Shown: in pieces, positions 16,452 through 22,396 of the stretch
How the letters are laid out: each line of letters opens with the position of its first letter
Numbering within the stretch: position 1 is the stretch's first letter
From: Sulfurimonas sp.
Lineage (GTDB): Bacteria > Campylobacterota > Campylobacteria > Campylobacterales > Sulfurimonadaceae
Length of the DNA stretch: 22,396 nt
Reading direction: 5' to 3'
Assembly (NCBI GenBank): GCA_027056465.1
Contig: JALUKS010000157.1
Coordinates: forward strand, 1-22,396
Notes under the pieces: generated by a model
Databases searched by the model: none
Told to the model about the DNA's origin: nothing
The model's input: the letters and a program-made list of their open reading frames with translations, nothing else
Made by a program: the position numbers and the translations under genes

Positions 16452-16534
16452 TTTTTGAATTAGTTGTGCTCAAAAATTAGGCGAAGCATACATTAAGTAT
16501 GTGAGTCTGATTTTGGAGTGCAAATAATCAAAAA
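16452..16534. repeat. palindromic intergenic element, copy 1
   Basis: An 83-bp imperfect inverted repeat. The outer arms are TTTTTG (16452-16457) and CAAAAA (16529-16534). A long stem follows, with 16464-16482 pairing to 16505-16523 with a single mismatch. The centre is a hairpin CATAC-ATTAA-GTATG (16487-16501). It begins 4 bp after the CCA end of tRNA-Asp copy 1 and is about 70% similar to the element at 16849-16930. There is no T-run after the hairpin in either direction, so it is not an ordinary terminator. No coding content. It could be a REP- or MITE-like element, or a structured spacer RNA in the tRNA precursor. Confidence 0.8.
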
Positions 16535-16538
16535 GAAG

Positions 16539-16615
16539 TGGCGCGGTGGAAGGGACTCGAACCCTCGACACCCTGCGTGACAGGCAGGTACTCTAACCAG
16601 CTGAGCTACCACCGC
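16539..16615 (-). tRNA. tRNA-Asp (anticodon GTC), copy 1
   Basis: Acceptor GCGGTGG/CCACCGC, anticodon loop CTGTCAC, T-loop TTCGAGT, encoded CCA at 16539-16541. Identical to the copy at 16756-16832. Confidence 0.97.
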
Positions 16616-16643
16616 GCATATAAAAAATCTAACACCGAATAAA

Positions 16644-16719
16644 TGGCGACCCCTAAAGGATTTGAACCTCTGTTACTACCATGAAGTGATAGTGTCCTTA
16701 GCCACTAGACGAAAGGGTC
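16644..16719 (-). tRNA. tRNA-Glu (anticodon TTC) with C at position 33
   Basis: Acceptor GACCCTT/AGGGGTC with one G-T pair, anticodon stem CTATC/GGTAG, T-loop TTCAAAT, encoded CCA at 16644-16646. The anticodon loop reads ACTTCAT, so the nearly universal T33 is C. It lies between the two identical tRNA-Asp genes. Confidence 0.92.
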
Positions 16720-16755
16720 ACTGTACTTTCATAAACAAAAGTGTTGTAAACAAAA

Positions 16756-16832
16756 TGGCGCGGTGGAAGGGACTCGAACCCTCGACACCCTGCGTGACAG
16801 GCAGGTACTCTAACCAGCTGAGCTACCACCGC
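16756..16832 (-). tRNA. tRNA-Asp (anticodon GTC), copy 2
   Basis: Same sequence over its whole length as the copy at 16539-16615, including CCA (16756-16758). The flanking DNA of the two copies differs. Confidence 0.97.
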
Positions 16833-16848
16833 AACCTATAAATAAATA

Positions 16849-16930
16849 ATTTTGTTTTAGTTGTGCTTTAGGTTTTGGCGAAGCATAGTAAACTATGTGA
16901 GCTAAAAGCTTAAGTGCAAATAATCAAAAT
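16849..16930. repeat. palindromic intergenic element, copy 2
   Basis: An 82-bp imperfect inverted repeat with the same architecture as 16452-16534. The outer arms are ATTTTG (16849-16854) and CAAAAT (16925-16930). The long stem pairs 16861-16879 with 16901-16919 with two mismatches. The central hairpin is CATAG-TAAA-CTATG (16884-16897). Differences from copy 1 fall on both sides of the stem and keep pairing. It begins one base after the CCA of tRNA-Val copy 1. Confidence 0.8.
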
Positions 16931-16931
16931 A

Positions 16932-17007
16932 TGGTGGGCACTACTGGACTCGAACCAGTGACATCTACCTTGTAAGGGTAGCGCTCTACCAACTGAGCTA
17001 AGCGCCC
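16932..17007 (-). tRNA. tRNA-Val (anticodon TAC), copy 1
   Basis: Acceptor GGGCGCT/AGTGCCC, anticodon loop CTTACAA, T-loop TTCGAGT, encoded CCA at 16932-16934. Confidence 0.97.
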
Positions 17008-17038
17008 AAATTTAATTGGGTAATTATTTTGTTTTAAA

Positions 17039-17114
17039 TGGTGGGCATTACTGGACTCGAACCAGTGACATCTACCTTGTAAGGGTAGCGCTCTACCAAC
17101 TGAGCTAAACGCCC
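17039..17114 (-). tRNA. tRNA-Val (anticodon TAC), copy 2
   Basis: Differs from copy 1 by one base pair in the acceptor stem: GGGCGTT/AATGCCC, where C-G has become T-A. The rest matches, including the anticodon loop CTTACAA and the encoded CCA at 17039-17041. Confidence 0.97.
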
Positions 17115-17127
17115 ATTTTGTAAAAAA

Positions 17128-17203
17128 TGGTGTCCTGTGATGGATTCGAACCATCGGCCACATCATTAAAAGTGACGTGCTCTACCAGCTGAGCTAACAA
17201 GAC
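17128..17203 (-). tRNA. tRNA-Lys (anticodon TTT)
   Basis: Acceptor GTCTTGT/ACAGGAC with G-T pairs, anticodon loop CTTTTAA, T-loop TTCGAAT, encoded CCA at 17128-17130. First gene of the cluster behind the promoter. Confidence 0.96.
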
Positions 17204-17209
17204 TTATTG

Positions 17210-17261
17210 CCTCTTATACTTAAGAGGTCGAAATTATAGGCAAATTGTTTTCATATGTCAA
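17210..17261 (-). promoter_or_regulatory. tRNA operon promoter with 5' leader hairpin
   Basis: Perfect sigma70 promoter on the minus strand: TTGACA (17256-17261), 17-bp spacer, TATAAT (17233-17238). The start should be near 17226. A seven-base-pair inverted repeat CCTCTTA/TAAGAGG (about 17211-17228) lies at the 5' end of the transcript before tRNA-Lys. It would drive all eight tRNA genes. Confidence 0.88.
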
Positions 17262-17278
17262 GCTAAAAAGCAACAAAT

Positions 17279-18367
17279 TTAGAAAAAGGTCTCTTTATCG
17301 ATTAAAAGCAACATTTTTATAGCATAAAGGGTACTTTGTTCTTGTACATAGTTACGATCGCCACTAAAGTGTAAATGTCTCTCTTCATGTTTCTCTTGAG
17401 TTCGCACTCCTATATAGACTGTTCCTACTGGTTTCTCCTCTGTACCTCCACCATCTCCAGCGATACCACTTACAGCGAGTGTATAGTCTGCATGACTCAC
17501 ATTCATAGAACCCTCACTCATCTCTCTCACTACTTCACTGCTTACTGCTCCATTGTCCTCTATTATCTCATGAGCAATTCCTAGCCAGTTCTCTTTGAGA
17601 TCGTTTGAGTAAGTAAGCAAAGAGCCATCTAAAATCTTTGAAGCACCATTTACTTTTGTAAACTGGTAAGCAAGAAGTCCACCAGTACAGCTCTCTGCAA
17701 AACTTATTTTTTTAGCTTTACTAGAGAGTTTTTCTATGATATAACTTATAATATCAGCTGATTTTATGAGTTTTTTGGGAAGGAGTTTTTTTGCTCCATG
17801 AATAAATTTACTTATCTCGCCATAACGTTTAGAAGAGATATCTATGCGCATCCAGCCTTCTATAAGTGTTGTCACATCGAAAGTTACTTCATACATTTGT
17901 GCTATAGGTTGAAGTATATTAAGCAGTGTCTCTTTTTCTTCTTCAAACACATGCACAGTCGCTTGAGTCTCTGATGAAGATAGAAGTAGCATAGGAATGC
18001 TCTCTCCTGCATCTATTTGTAATACATTCACCACTGAACTCTTATATTCAAGGAGATAAGAGTGTTCTTCAAAGATAGAAGCTTTTTGAGGTACTAACAT
18101 CCCATCACGAACTATTTGATTATCGCTTGTTGCTGTTGATATGAGCTTCCCAATGGTAGAAAAATTCTTCTTACTTGTAATAACTATAAATCTATTTTTA
18201 GAATTTAGTTGCTCTTCTAAGTAAAGGAAAAGAGAGTTGTCGCTACTTTTATAGTAGGTTATTGAATCTACAAAACCCGTTTCATTTTCGATTTTTCGCA
18301 AAATATACTCTTTTAAAGAGCGGTTATATACAAACTTATTTCCGATAAATATCACATGCAATTTCAT
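17279..18367 (-). CDS. CinA-family protein (C-terminal amidohydrolase-type domain)
   Basis: 362 residues. The C-terminal part (about 205-362) is a CinA domain, which in known members deamidates nicotinamide mononucleotide in NAD recycling. Motifs: SFAESCTGGLLA, GSLLTYSNDLKENWLGI, and the conserved VSGIAGDGGGTEEKPVGTV (the usual Pro after SGIAG is Asp here). The N-terminal part starts LHVIFIGN, recalling the MoaB-like domain of full-length CinA, but lacks its GDELL-type motif, so that domain looks degenerate. ATG at 18367 follows AAAGGT. The stop lies 18 bp from the -35 box of the tRNA promoter. Not in an obvious operon. Confidence 0.85.
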   Translation of the reverse strand: MKLHVIFIGNKFVYNRSLKEYILRKIENETGFVDSITYYKSSDNSLFLYLEEQLNSKNRFIVITSKKNFSTIGKLISTATSDNQIVRDGMLVPQKASIFEEHSYLLEYKSSVVNVLQIDAGESIPMLLLSSSETQATVHVFEEEKETLLNILQPIAQMYEVTFDVTTLIEGWMRIDISSKRYGEISKFIHGAKKLLPKKLIKSADIISYIIEKLSSKAKKISFAESCTGGLLAYQFTKVNGASKILDGSLLTYSNDLKENWLGIAHEIIEDNGAVSSEVVREMSEGSMNVSHADYTLAVSGIAGDGGGTEEKPVGTVYIGVRTQEKHEERHLHFSGDRNYVQEQSTLYAIKMLLLIDKETFF

Positions 18368-18442
18368 TTTGTTTTCGACCTTTTTGAAACATTTTTATAG
18401 GTGTATTATAGCACTTTTATGAGTTTTTCAATATATAAAGGA

Positions 18443-18473
18443 TATAATCCAAAAAATTTATACACTTTTGAGG
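18443..18473 (+). promoter_or_regulatory. ileS promoter and ribosome site
   Basis: TATAAT at 18443-18448, T/A-rich upstream without a clear -35 box, and GAGG at 18470-18473, 5 nt before the ATG at 18479. This indicates that ileS starts at 18479 and not at the in-frame ATG at 18401, which lies upstream of the promoter. Confidence 0.55.
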
Positions 18474-18478
18474 TACCT

Positions 18479-21241
18479 ATGGACTATAAAGAAACACTAC
18501 TTTTACCAACTACTAGCTTTGCTATGCGCGGTAACCTAATCAACAACGAACCAAAAAAATATGCTCAGTGGGATTCTGAGAAAGTTTACGATAAAATGAA
18601 AACAAATCGTAAAGATGCACCGAAGTTCACACTTCATGATGGACCTCCTTATGCGAATGGTCACATTCATATCGGTCATGCGCTGAACAAAGTCCTCAAA
18701 GACATCATCATCAAACACAATTATTTTAATGGTATGTCTGTGCGTTTTACTCCAGGTTGGGACTGTCATGGTCTTCCGATAGAGCAACAAGTTGAGAAAA
18801 AGCTTGGTGGAAAAAAGAAAAAAGAACTTCTTGAAACTGCCGAAATTCGTAAACTCTGTCGTGAACATGCTGCGAAGTTCGTAGGTATCCAAAGAGATGA
18901 GTTTAAGACGCTTGGTATCATCGCTGACTGGGAAAAACCTTATGTCACTATGGACTATAAGTTTGAAGCAAACATCTACCGTACACTCTGTGGTGTAGCG
19001 AAAAAAGGTCTCCTTATAGAACGTTCTAAGCCAGTTTTCTGGTCTTGGGCTGAGCGAACTGCATTGGCTGAAGCTGAAGTTGAGTACGAGGACAAAGAGT
19101 CTCACTCTATCTTCATCGCGTTTGAGCTAGATGATGATGCTAAAGCGAAACTTGGTATCACGGGTAAAGCTGCTCCAGTTATCTGGACTACAACACCTTG
19201 GACTATTCCTGCTAACACTGGTATCTCTATGAACCCTGAAGAAGAGTATGTTCTTACTGACACTGGCTACATCGTAGCAAAAGAGCTTTTAAACTCGGTC
19301 ATAGAAGATGAAGTACTCACTGGAAAAGCAGTTCGTACATTCAAAGCAACTGAATTTGAAAACTTAAAAGCTATCAACCCACTCAACTCTCGCGAATCTC
19401 GCATCGTTTTAGGTGAGCATGTTCTGATGGATAGTGGTACAGGTTGTGTCCATACTGCTCCTGGACATGGTGAAGATGACTACCGTGTTGGACTTCTTTA
19501 TGACTTAGAGGTTGTTATGCCTGTTGATGAGACTGGTTGTTTTGATAACACTATCGTTCGTGATAACTTAATTCCAAACGCAGAGGAGTTTTTAGGTCGC
19601 CATATCTTTAAATCTAACGATGATATTATTGAGCTTATGGGCGATGCAGTTCTTAAAGTAAGTAAATTCACTCACTCTTATCCACACTGCTGGCGTTCAC
19701 ATACTCCACTTATCTTCCGTGCGACTAGACAGTGGTTTATCTCTGTAGATGGTACACCTGAAGGTCAAAATGAAACACTTAGAGAAAATGCTCTTAGTGA
19801 AGTAGAAAAGACTCTATTTATCCCTGAAACGGGTCGTAAACGTCTTACTTCTATGGTTGAGAATCGCCCTGACTGGTGTATCTCTCGCCAACGCGACTGG
19901 GGTGTACCTATAGCATTTTTCAGAGTAAAAGCTACTGGCGAAGTACTCTTCGATGAGAAAGTTTTAAACTATGTTGCTATGATCTTTGAAATGCAAGGAA
20001 GTGATGCTTGGTACTCACTCCCAACTGAACACCTCCTCTACCCAGGGTCTGGCTACAAAGCTGATGAAGTAGAAAAAGTAACGGACATCTTGGATGTATG
20101 GTTTGACTCTGGTTCTACTTGGAACTCAGTGCTGAAATCTCGTAACTACGATGCGGGTGAGTATGAAGCCGACCTTTATGTAGAGGGTTCTGACCAACAC
20201 CGCGGTTGGTTTCAGTCTTCACTTTTCCTCTCATGTGCAGTTGAGCAGAAAGCTCCTTATAAGGGTGTTTTAACTCATGGATTTACTGTAGATGACAAGG
20301 GCGAGAAAATGTCTAAGTCAAAAGGTAATGTTATCGCTCCTGAAAAAGTTCTCAAAGAGTACGGAAGTGAGATACTGCGTTTATGGGTAGCTTCATCTGA
20401 TTATCAAGGTGATCTAAAAATCTCTCAAGGTATCCTGAAGCAGATCTCTGAAAACTACCGTAAACTAAGAAATACTTTTAGAATTATGCTTGCAAATATC
20501 AACGACCTCGAAACACTCACACCTTATGAAGAGATGGGTGCACTTGACAAATGGATTTTAAATGTAGCATCAGAAGTTCTCAGTGATGTACATCAATCAT
20601 TTGCAGAGTATAATTTTGTAAATGGTATGAATAGACTTAACAACTTCATCGCTAATGAGTTAAGTGGTATGTACATCGATATGACAAAAGACAATCTCTA
20701 CTGTAATGCCAAAGACTCAAAACGCCGTCGTGCTTCACAGAGTGCAATGGCTGAGATAACAAGAACACTGCTTCTTATCATGGCTCCAGTGCTTACATAT
20801 ACAACTGATGAGATTATTGGGCATTCGCCAAAAGTCATCAAAGGTGATGCTGAGTCTATCTTCGACCTAGTTTATACTCCACTCACTGCTGGTGAGAGTG
20901 TGTTTGATGCAGAGTATATGACTAAGGCTCGTGAGGGATTTGGTTCTGTTGTTGATGGGCTTAAAAAAGAGAAAACTATTAAAAGTACTCTTGAGTTAGT
21001 TATTTATACTGAGTCAAAAACTGCTCTTGATATGGAAGCTATTGATGCTGAAGATTGGTTTGTTGTCTCTGGTGTTTTTGAAGATAAAGTAGAGGAAAAT
21101 ATCTTAGGAAGTTTCAAAGTAGATGAAGATACATTTACTATAGCAAAAGCGACTGCACATAAATGCCCTAGATGTTGGAAATTTCAAGCTGAGAAAGAAG
21201 AGTGTACATGTGCTCGTTGTGCCGAGGTAGTGAGTGCCTAA
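18479..21241 (+). CDS. ileS: isoleucyl-tRNA synthetase
   Basis: Class I aminoacyl-tRNA synthetase that charges tRNA-Ile and edits mischarged valine. From MDYKETLLLPTTSFAMRGN the protein has 920 residues, a normal bacterial length. The HIGH-type motif GHIHIGHA is at 61-68 and KMSKSKGNV near 610. The CP1 editing domain lies between, with WTTTPWTIPAN and the region TGCVHTAPGHGEDDY. The C-terminal zinc site CPRC...CTCARC is complete. The frame is open 26 codons upstream, but those codons precede the promoter. A small membrane ORF starts in its last codons. Confidence 0.97.
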   Translation: MDYKETLLLPTTSFAMRGNLINNEPKKYAQWDSEKVYDKMKTNRKDAPKFTLHDGPPYANGHIHIGHALNKVLKDIIIKHNYFNGMSVRFTPGWDCHGLPIEQQVEKKLGGKKKKELLETAEIRKLCREHAAKFVGIQRDEFKTLGIIADWEKPYVTMDYKFEANIYRTLCGVAKKGLLIERSKPVFWSWAERTALAEAEVEYEDKESHSIFIAFELDDDAKAKLGITGKAAPVIWTTTPWTIPANTGISMNPEEEYVLTDTGYIVAKELLNSVIEDEVLTGKAVRTFKATEFENLKAINPLNSRESRIVLGEHVLMDSGTGCVHTAPGHGEDDYRVGLLYDLEVVMPVDETGCFDNTIVRDNLIPNAEEFLGRHIFKSNDDIIELMGDAVLKVSKFTHSYPHCWRSHTPLIFRATRQWFISVDGTPEGQNETLRENALSEVEKTLFIPETGRKRLTSMVENRPDWCISRQRDWGVPIAFFRVKATGEVLFDEKVLNYVAMIFEMQGSDAWYSLPTEHLLYPGSGYKADEVEKVTDILDVWFDSGSTWNSVLKSRNYDAGEYEADLYVEGSDQHRGWFQSSLFLSCAVEQKAPYKGVLTHGFTVDDKGEKMSKSKGNVIAPEKVLKEYGSEILRLWVASSDYQGDLKISQGILKQISENYRKLRNTFRIMLANINDLETLTPYEEMGALDKWILNVASEVLSDVHQSFAEYNFVNGMNRLNNFIANELSGMYIDMTKDNLYCNAKDSKRRRASQSAMAEITRTLLLIMAPVLTYTTDEIIGHSPKVIKGDAESIFDLVYTPLTAGESVFDAEYMTKAREGFGSVVDGLKKEKTIKSTLELVIYTESKTALDMEAIDAEDWFVVSGVFEDKVEENILGSFKVDEDTFTIAKATAHKCPRCWKFQAEKEECTCARCAEVVSA

Positions 21242-21341
21242 CTTTTCCGAACCAGTTACTTTTACCTTTATATCTATCTCTATAGCTCTTCTTTTGGTAG
21301 CTATAGGGCTAGGTATCTTTTTAGTCAAGAGATATAAGTAA
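21234..21341 (+). CDS. 35-residue single-pass membrane protein
   Basis: A short ORF with a GTG start (21234) in the last codons of ileS (8 bp overlap). GAGG (21224-21227) lies 6 nt before it, a good ribosome site. The product begins MPNFSEPVTF, has one hydrophobic helix of about 20 residues (FISISIALLLVAIGLGIFLV) and ends in the basic tail KRYK, which predicts N-out/C-in topology. Such a clear helix plus positive end is unlikely for random sequence. I do not recognise it; small proteins of this kind are often accessory subunits of membrane complexes. It should be co-expressed with ileS. Confidence 0.6.
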   Translation: MPNFSEPVTFTFISISIALLLVAIGLGIFLVKRYK

Positions 21342-21360
21342 CCTTAAATCTTCATTTTGC

Positions 21361-21392
21361 TATAATCGTTTCAATGAATTAAACAAATAGGA
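21361..21392 (+). promoter_or_regulatory. gatA promoter and ribosome site
   Basis: TATAAT at 21361-21366 preceded by TTTTGC, and AGGA at 21389-21392, 6 nt before the GTG start at 21399. Lies in the 57-bp gap after the small membrane ORF. Confidence 0.5.
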
Positions 21393-21398
21393 AATTTA

Positions 21399-22396
21399 GT
21401 GATTACATTAAAAGAAGCCCTCACACTTAGCAAAGATGAACTCAAAACATTCAAAAATGATTTAAAAATAAAAATCGAAGCAAATCCAGAGCTTAATGCT
21501 TACATAGATATAAAAAGTGCTGGAAATGGCATCCCTATTGCTATTAAAGATAACATTCAAGTAAAAGATTGGTCTGTTACTTCTGGTTCAAACATCCTTC
21601 AAGGCTACATAGCACCTTATAACGCGACTGTTATTAACAAACTTAATGATGCAGGTCTCTCTGCGTTTGGTCGTGTTAATATGGATGAGTTTGCTATGGG
21701 TTCTACTACTGAGTCTAGTTTTTATGGTAAAACACTCAACCCTATCAACTCTGAGTATGTTCCAGGTGGAAGCTCTGGTGGAAGTGCTGCTGCTGTTGGT
21801 GCTGGTCTTGCTATCGCTGCACTTGGAAGTGATACAGGTGGTTCTATTCGCCAACCTGCTGCATTTTGTGGGATAGTTGGGATGAAACCTACTTATGGTC
21901 GCGTTTCGCGTTATGGTCTTGGGGCTTATGCTTCAAGTCTTGATCAGATAGGACCTATGACACAAAATGTAGAAGATGCAGCTATACTCTATGACATCAT
22001 TAGTGGGAGTTGTGAAAAAGACTCTACAAATGCACAGAGAGATGACAAAGTCGTTCCATCCCTAAACGCCGATAGAAAACTCACAATCGCAGTCTTACCT
22101 AAGTACCTAGAAAATGCAAGTCAAGATGTAAAAGATGCTTATGCGAAAGCGATTGAAGCACTCAAAGCAGAGGGTCACACCATAGTTGAACGCGAAATAC
22201 TCGATGCAAAGTTTGATATATCTGCTTACTATATAACTGCAACGGCTGAAGCGACAACAAATCTTGCTCGTTATGATGGTATTCGTTATGGTAATCGTGT
22301 TGAGGGGAAAAATCTCCATGAAACTTTTATCAATACTCGAAGTGAGGGTTTTGGCGATGAAGTCAAACGCCGTATCATGCTTGGAAACTTTGTACT
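21399..22396 (+). CDS. gatA: Asp-tRNA(Asn)/Glu-tRNA(Gln) amidotransferase subunit A (5' part)
   Basis: Amidase subunit of GatCAB, which releases ammonia from glutamine to convert Glu-tRNA(Gln) (and Asp-tRNA(Asn)) to the amidated form. Start at GTG: (M)ITLKEALTLSKDELK. The Ser-cisSer-Lys triad is visible as K50 in PIAIKDN, S125 in VPGGSSGGSA and S149 in GSDTGGSIRQPA; the spacings equal those of known GatA. The frame is open to the window edge (332 codons plus 2 bases), so the C-terminus is missing only because of the window. Confidence 0.96.
   Translation, partial: MITLKEALTLSKDELKTFKNDLKIKIEANPELNAYIDIKSAGNGIPIAIKDNIQVKDWSVTSGSNILQGYIAPYNATVINKLNDAGLSAFGRVNMDEFAMGSTTESSFYGKTLNPINSEYVPGGSSGGSAAAVGAGLAIAALGSDTGGSIRQPAAFCGIVGMKPTYGRVSRYGLGAYASSLDQIGPMTQNVEDAAILYDIISGSCEKDSTNAQRDDKVVPSLNADRKLTIAVLPKYLENASQDVKDAYAKAIEALKAEGHTIVEREILDAKFDISAYYITATAEATTNLARYDGIRYGNRVEGKNLHETFINTRSEGFGDEVKRRIMLGNFV

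Noticed and set aside
16452..16534. Rho-independent terminator within the tRNA cluster
   Set aside because: The hairpin is not followed by a T-run on the minus strand, further tRNA genes lie downstream, and a second copy sits in an equivalent place.
16924..17166. Protein-coding frames across the tRNA cluster
   Set aside because: They are translations of tRNA-Val and tRNA-Lys genes, which explain all the bases.

Overview
The window looks like a chromosomal segment of a low-GC member of the Campylobacterota, probably a Sulfurimonas/Sulfurovum/Nitratifractor-type free-living bacterium. The evidence is the AT-rich codon use, the TATAAT promoters with T-rich upstream DNA, and the gene block rluD-like / FlpA-like lipoprotein / trmB / ftsE / ftsX / envC-like. 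As I recall, that block is collinear with the Campylobacter jejuni Cj1280c-Cj1275c region. The Cas9 reads as closest to the Nitratifractor salsuginis protein. The genus is inference.

Layout. (1) 1-1301: the 5' part of thrC, minus strand. (2) 1512-2217: two overlapping small minus-strand genes, possibly a toxin-like domain and its partner. Their upstream reading frame runs into the last repeat of a CRISPR array. (3) 2312-8856: a complete type II-C CRISPR-Cas locus. From right to left it holds cas9, a Fic-domain gene, cas1, cas2, a plus-strand tracrRNA, a short AT-rich leader, and 13 repeats with 12 spacers. (4) 8880-15041: a tight minus-strand operon (rluD-like, FN3 lipoprotein, trmB, ftsE, ftsX, envC-like) that abuts cas9 with only 23 bp between. 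(5) 15097-16209: rodA, plus strand, divergent from the operon. (6) 16247-17203: eight tRNA genes on the minus strand (Lys, Val, Val, Asp, Glu, Asp, Thr, Gly) behind a consensus sigma70 promoter, interrupted by two copies of an 83-bp palindromic element. (7) 17279-18367: a CinA-family gene, minus strand. (8) 18479-22396: ileS, an overlapping 35-residue membrane ORF, and the 5' part of gatA, all plus strand.

How the parts work together. Every gene from 15041 down to 3307 is on one strand with overlaps or gaps of at most 23 bp. The CRISPR operon therefore sits at the tail of a housekeeping operon for rRNA/tRNA modification and cell division, and probably shares its transcription. Within the cas operon, the Fic gene overlaps the end of cas9 by 8 bp and lies 4 bp before cas1, each with a good Shine-Dalgarno site, so it is built into the operon. 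The tracrRNA runs toward cas2, its terminator T-tract overlaps the cas2 stop codon, and its anti-repeat pairs almost completely with the crRNA repeat.

Most interesting points: the Fic AMP-transferase-like gene embedded between cas9 and cas1; the orphan toxin/immunity-like pair facing a terminal repeat that has mutated to a perfect TATAAT; and the palindromic elements with compensating stem changes that start just after tRNA 3' ends.
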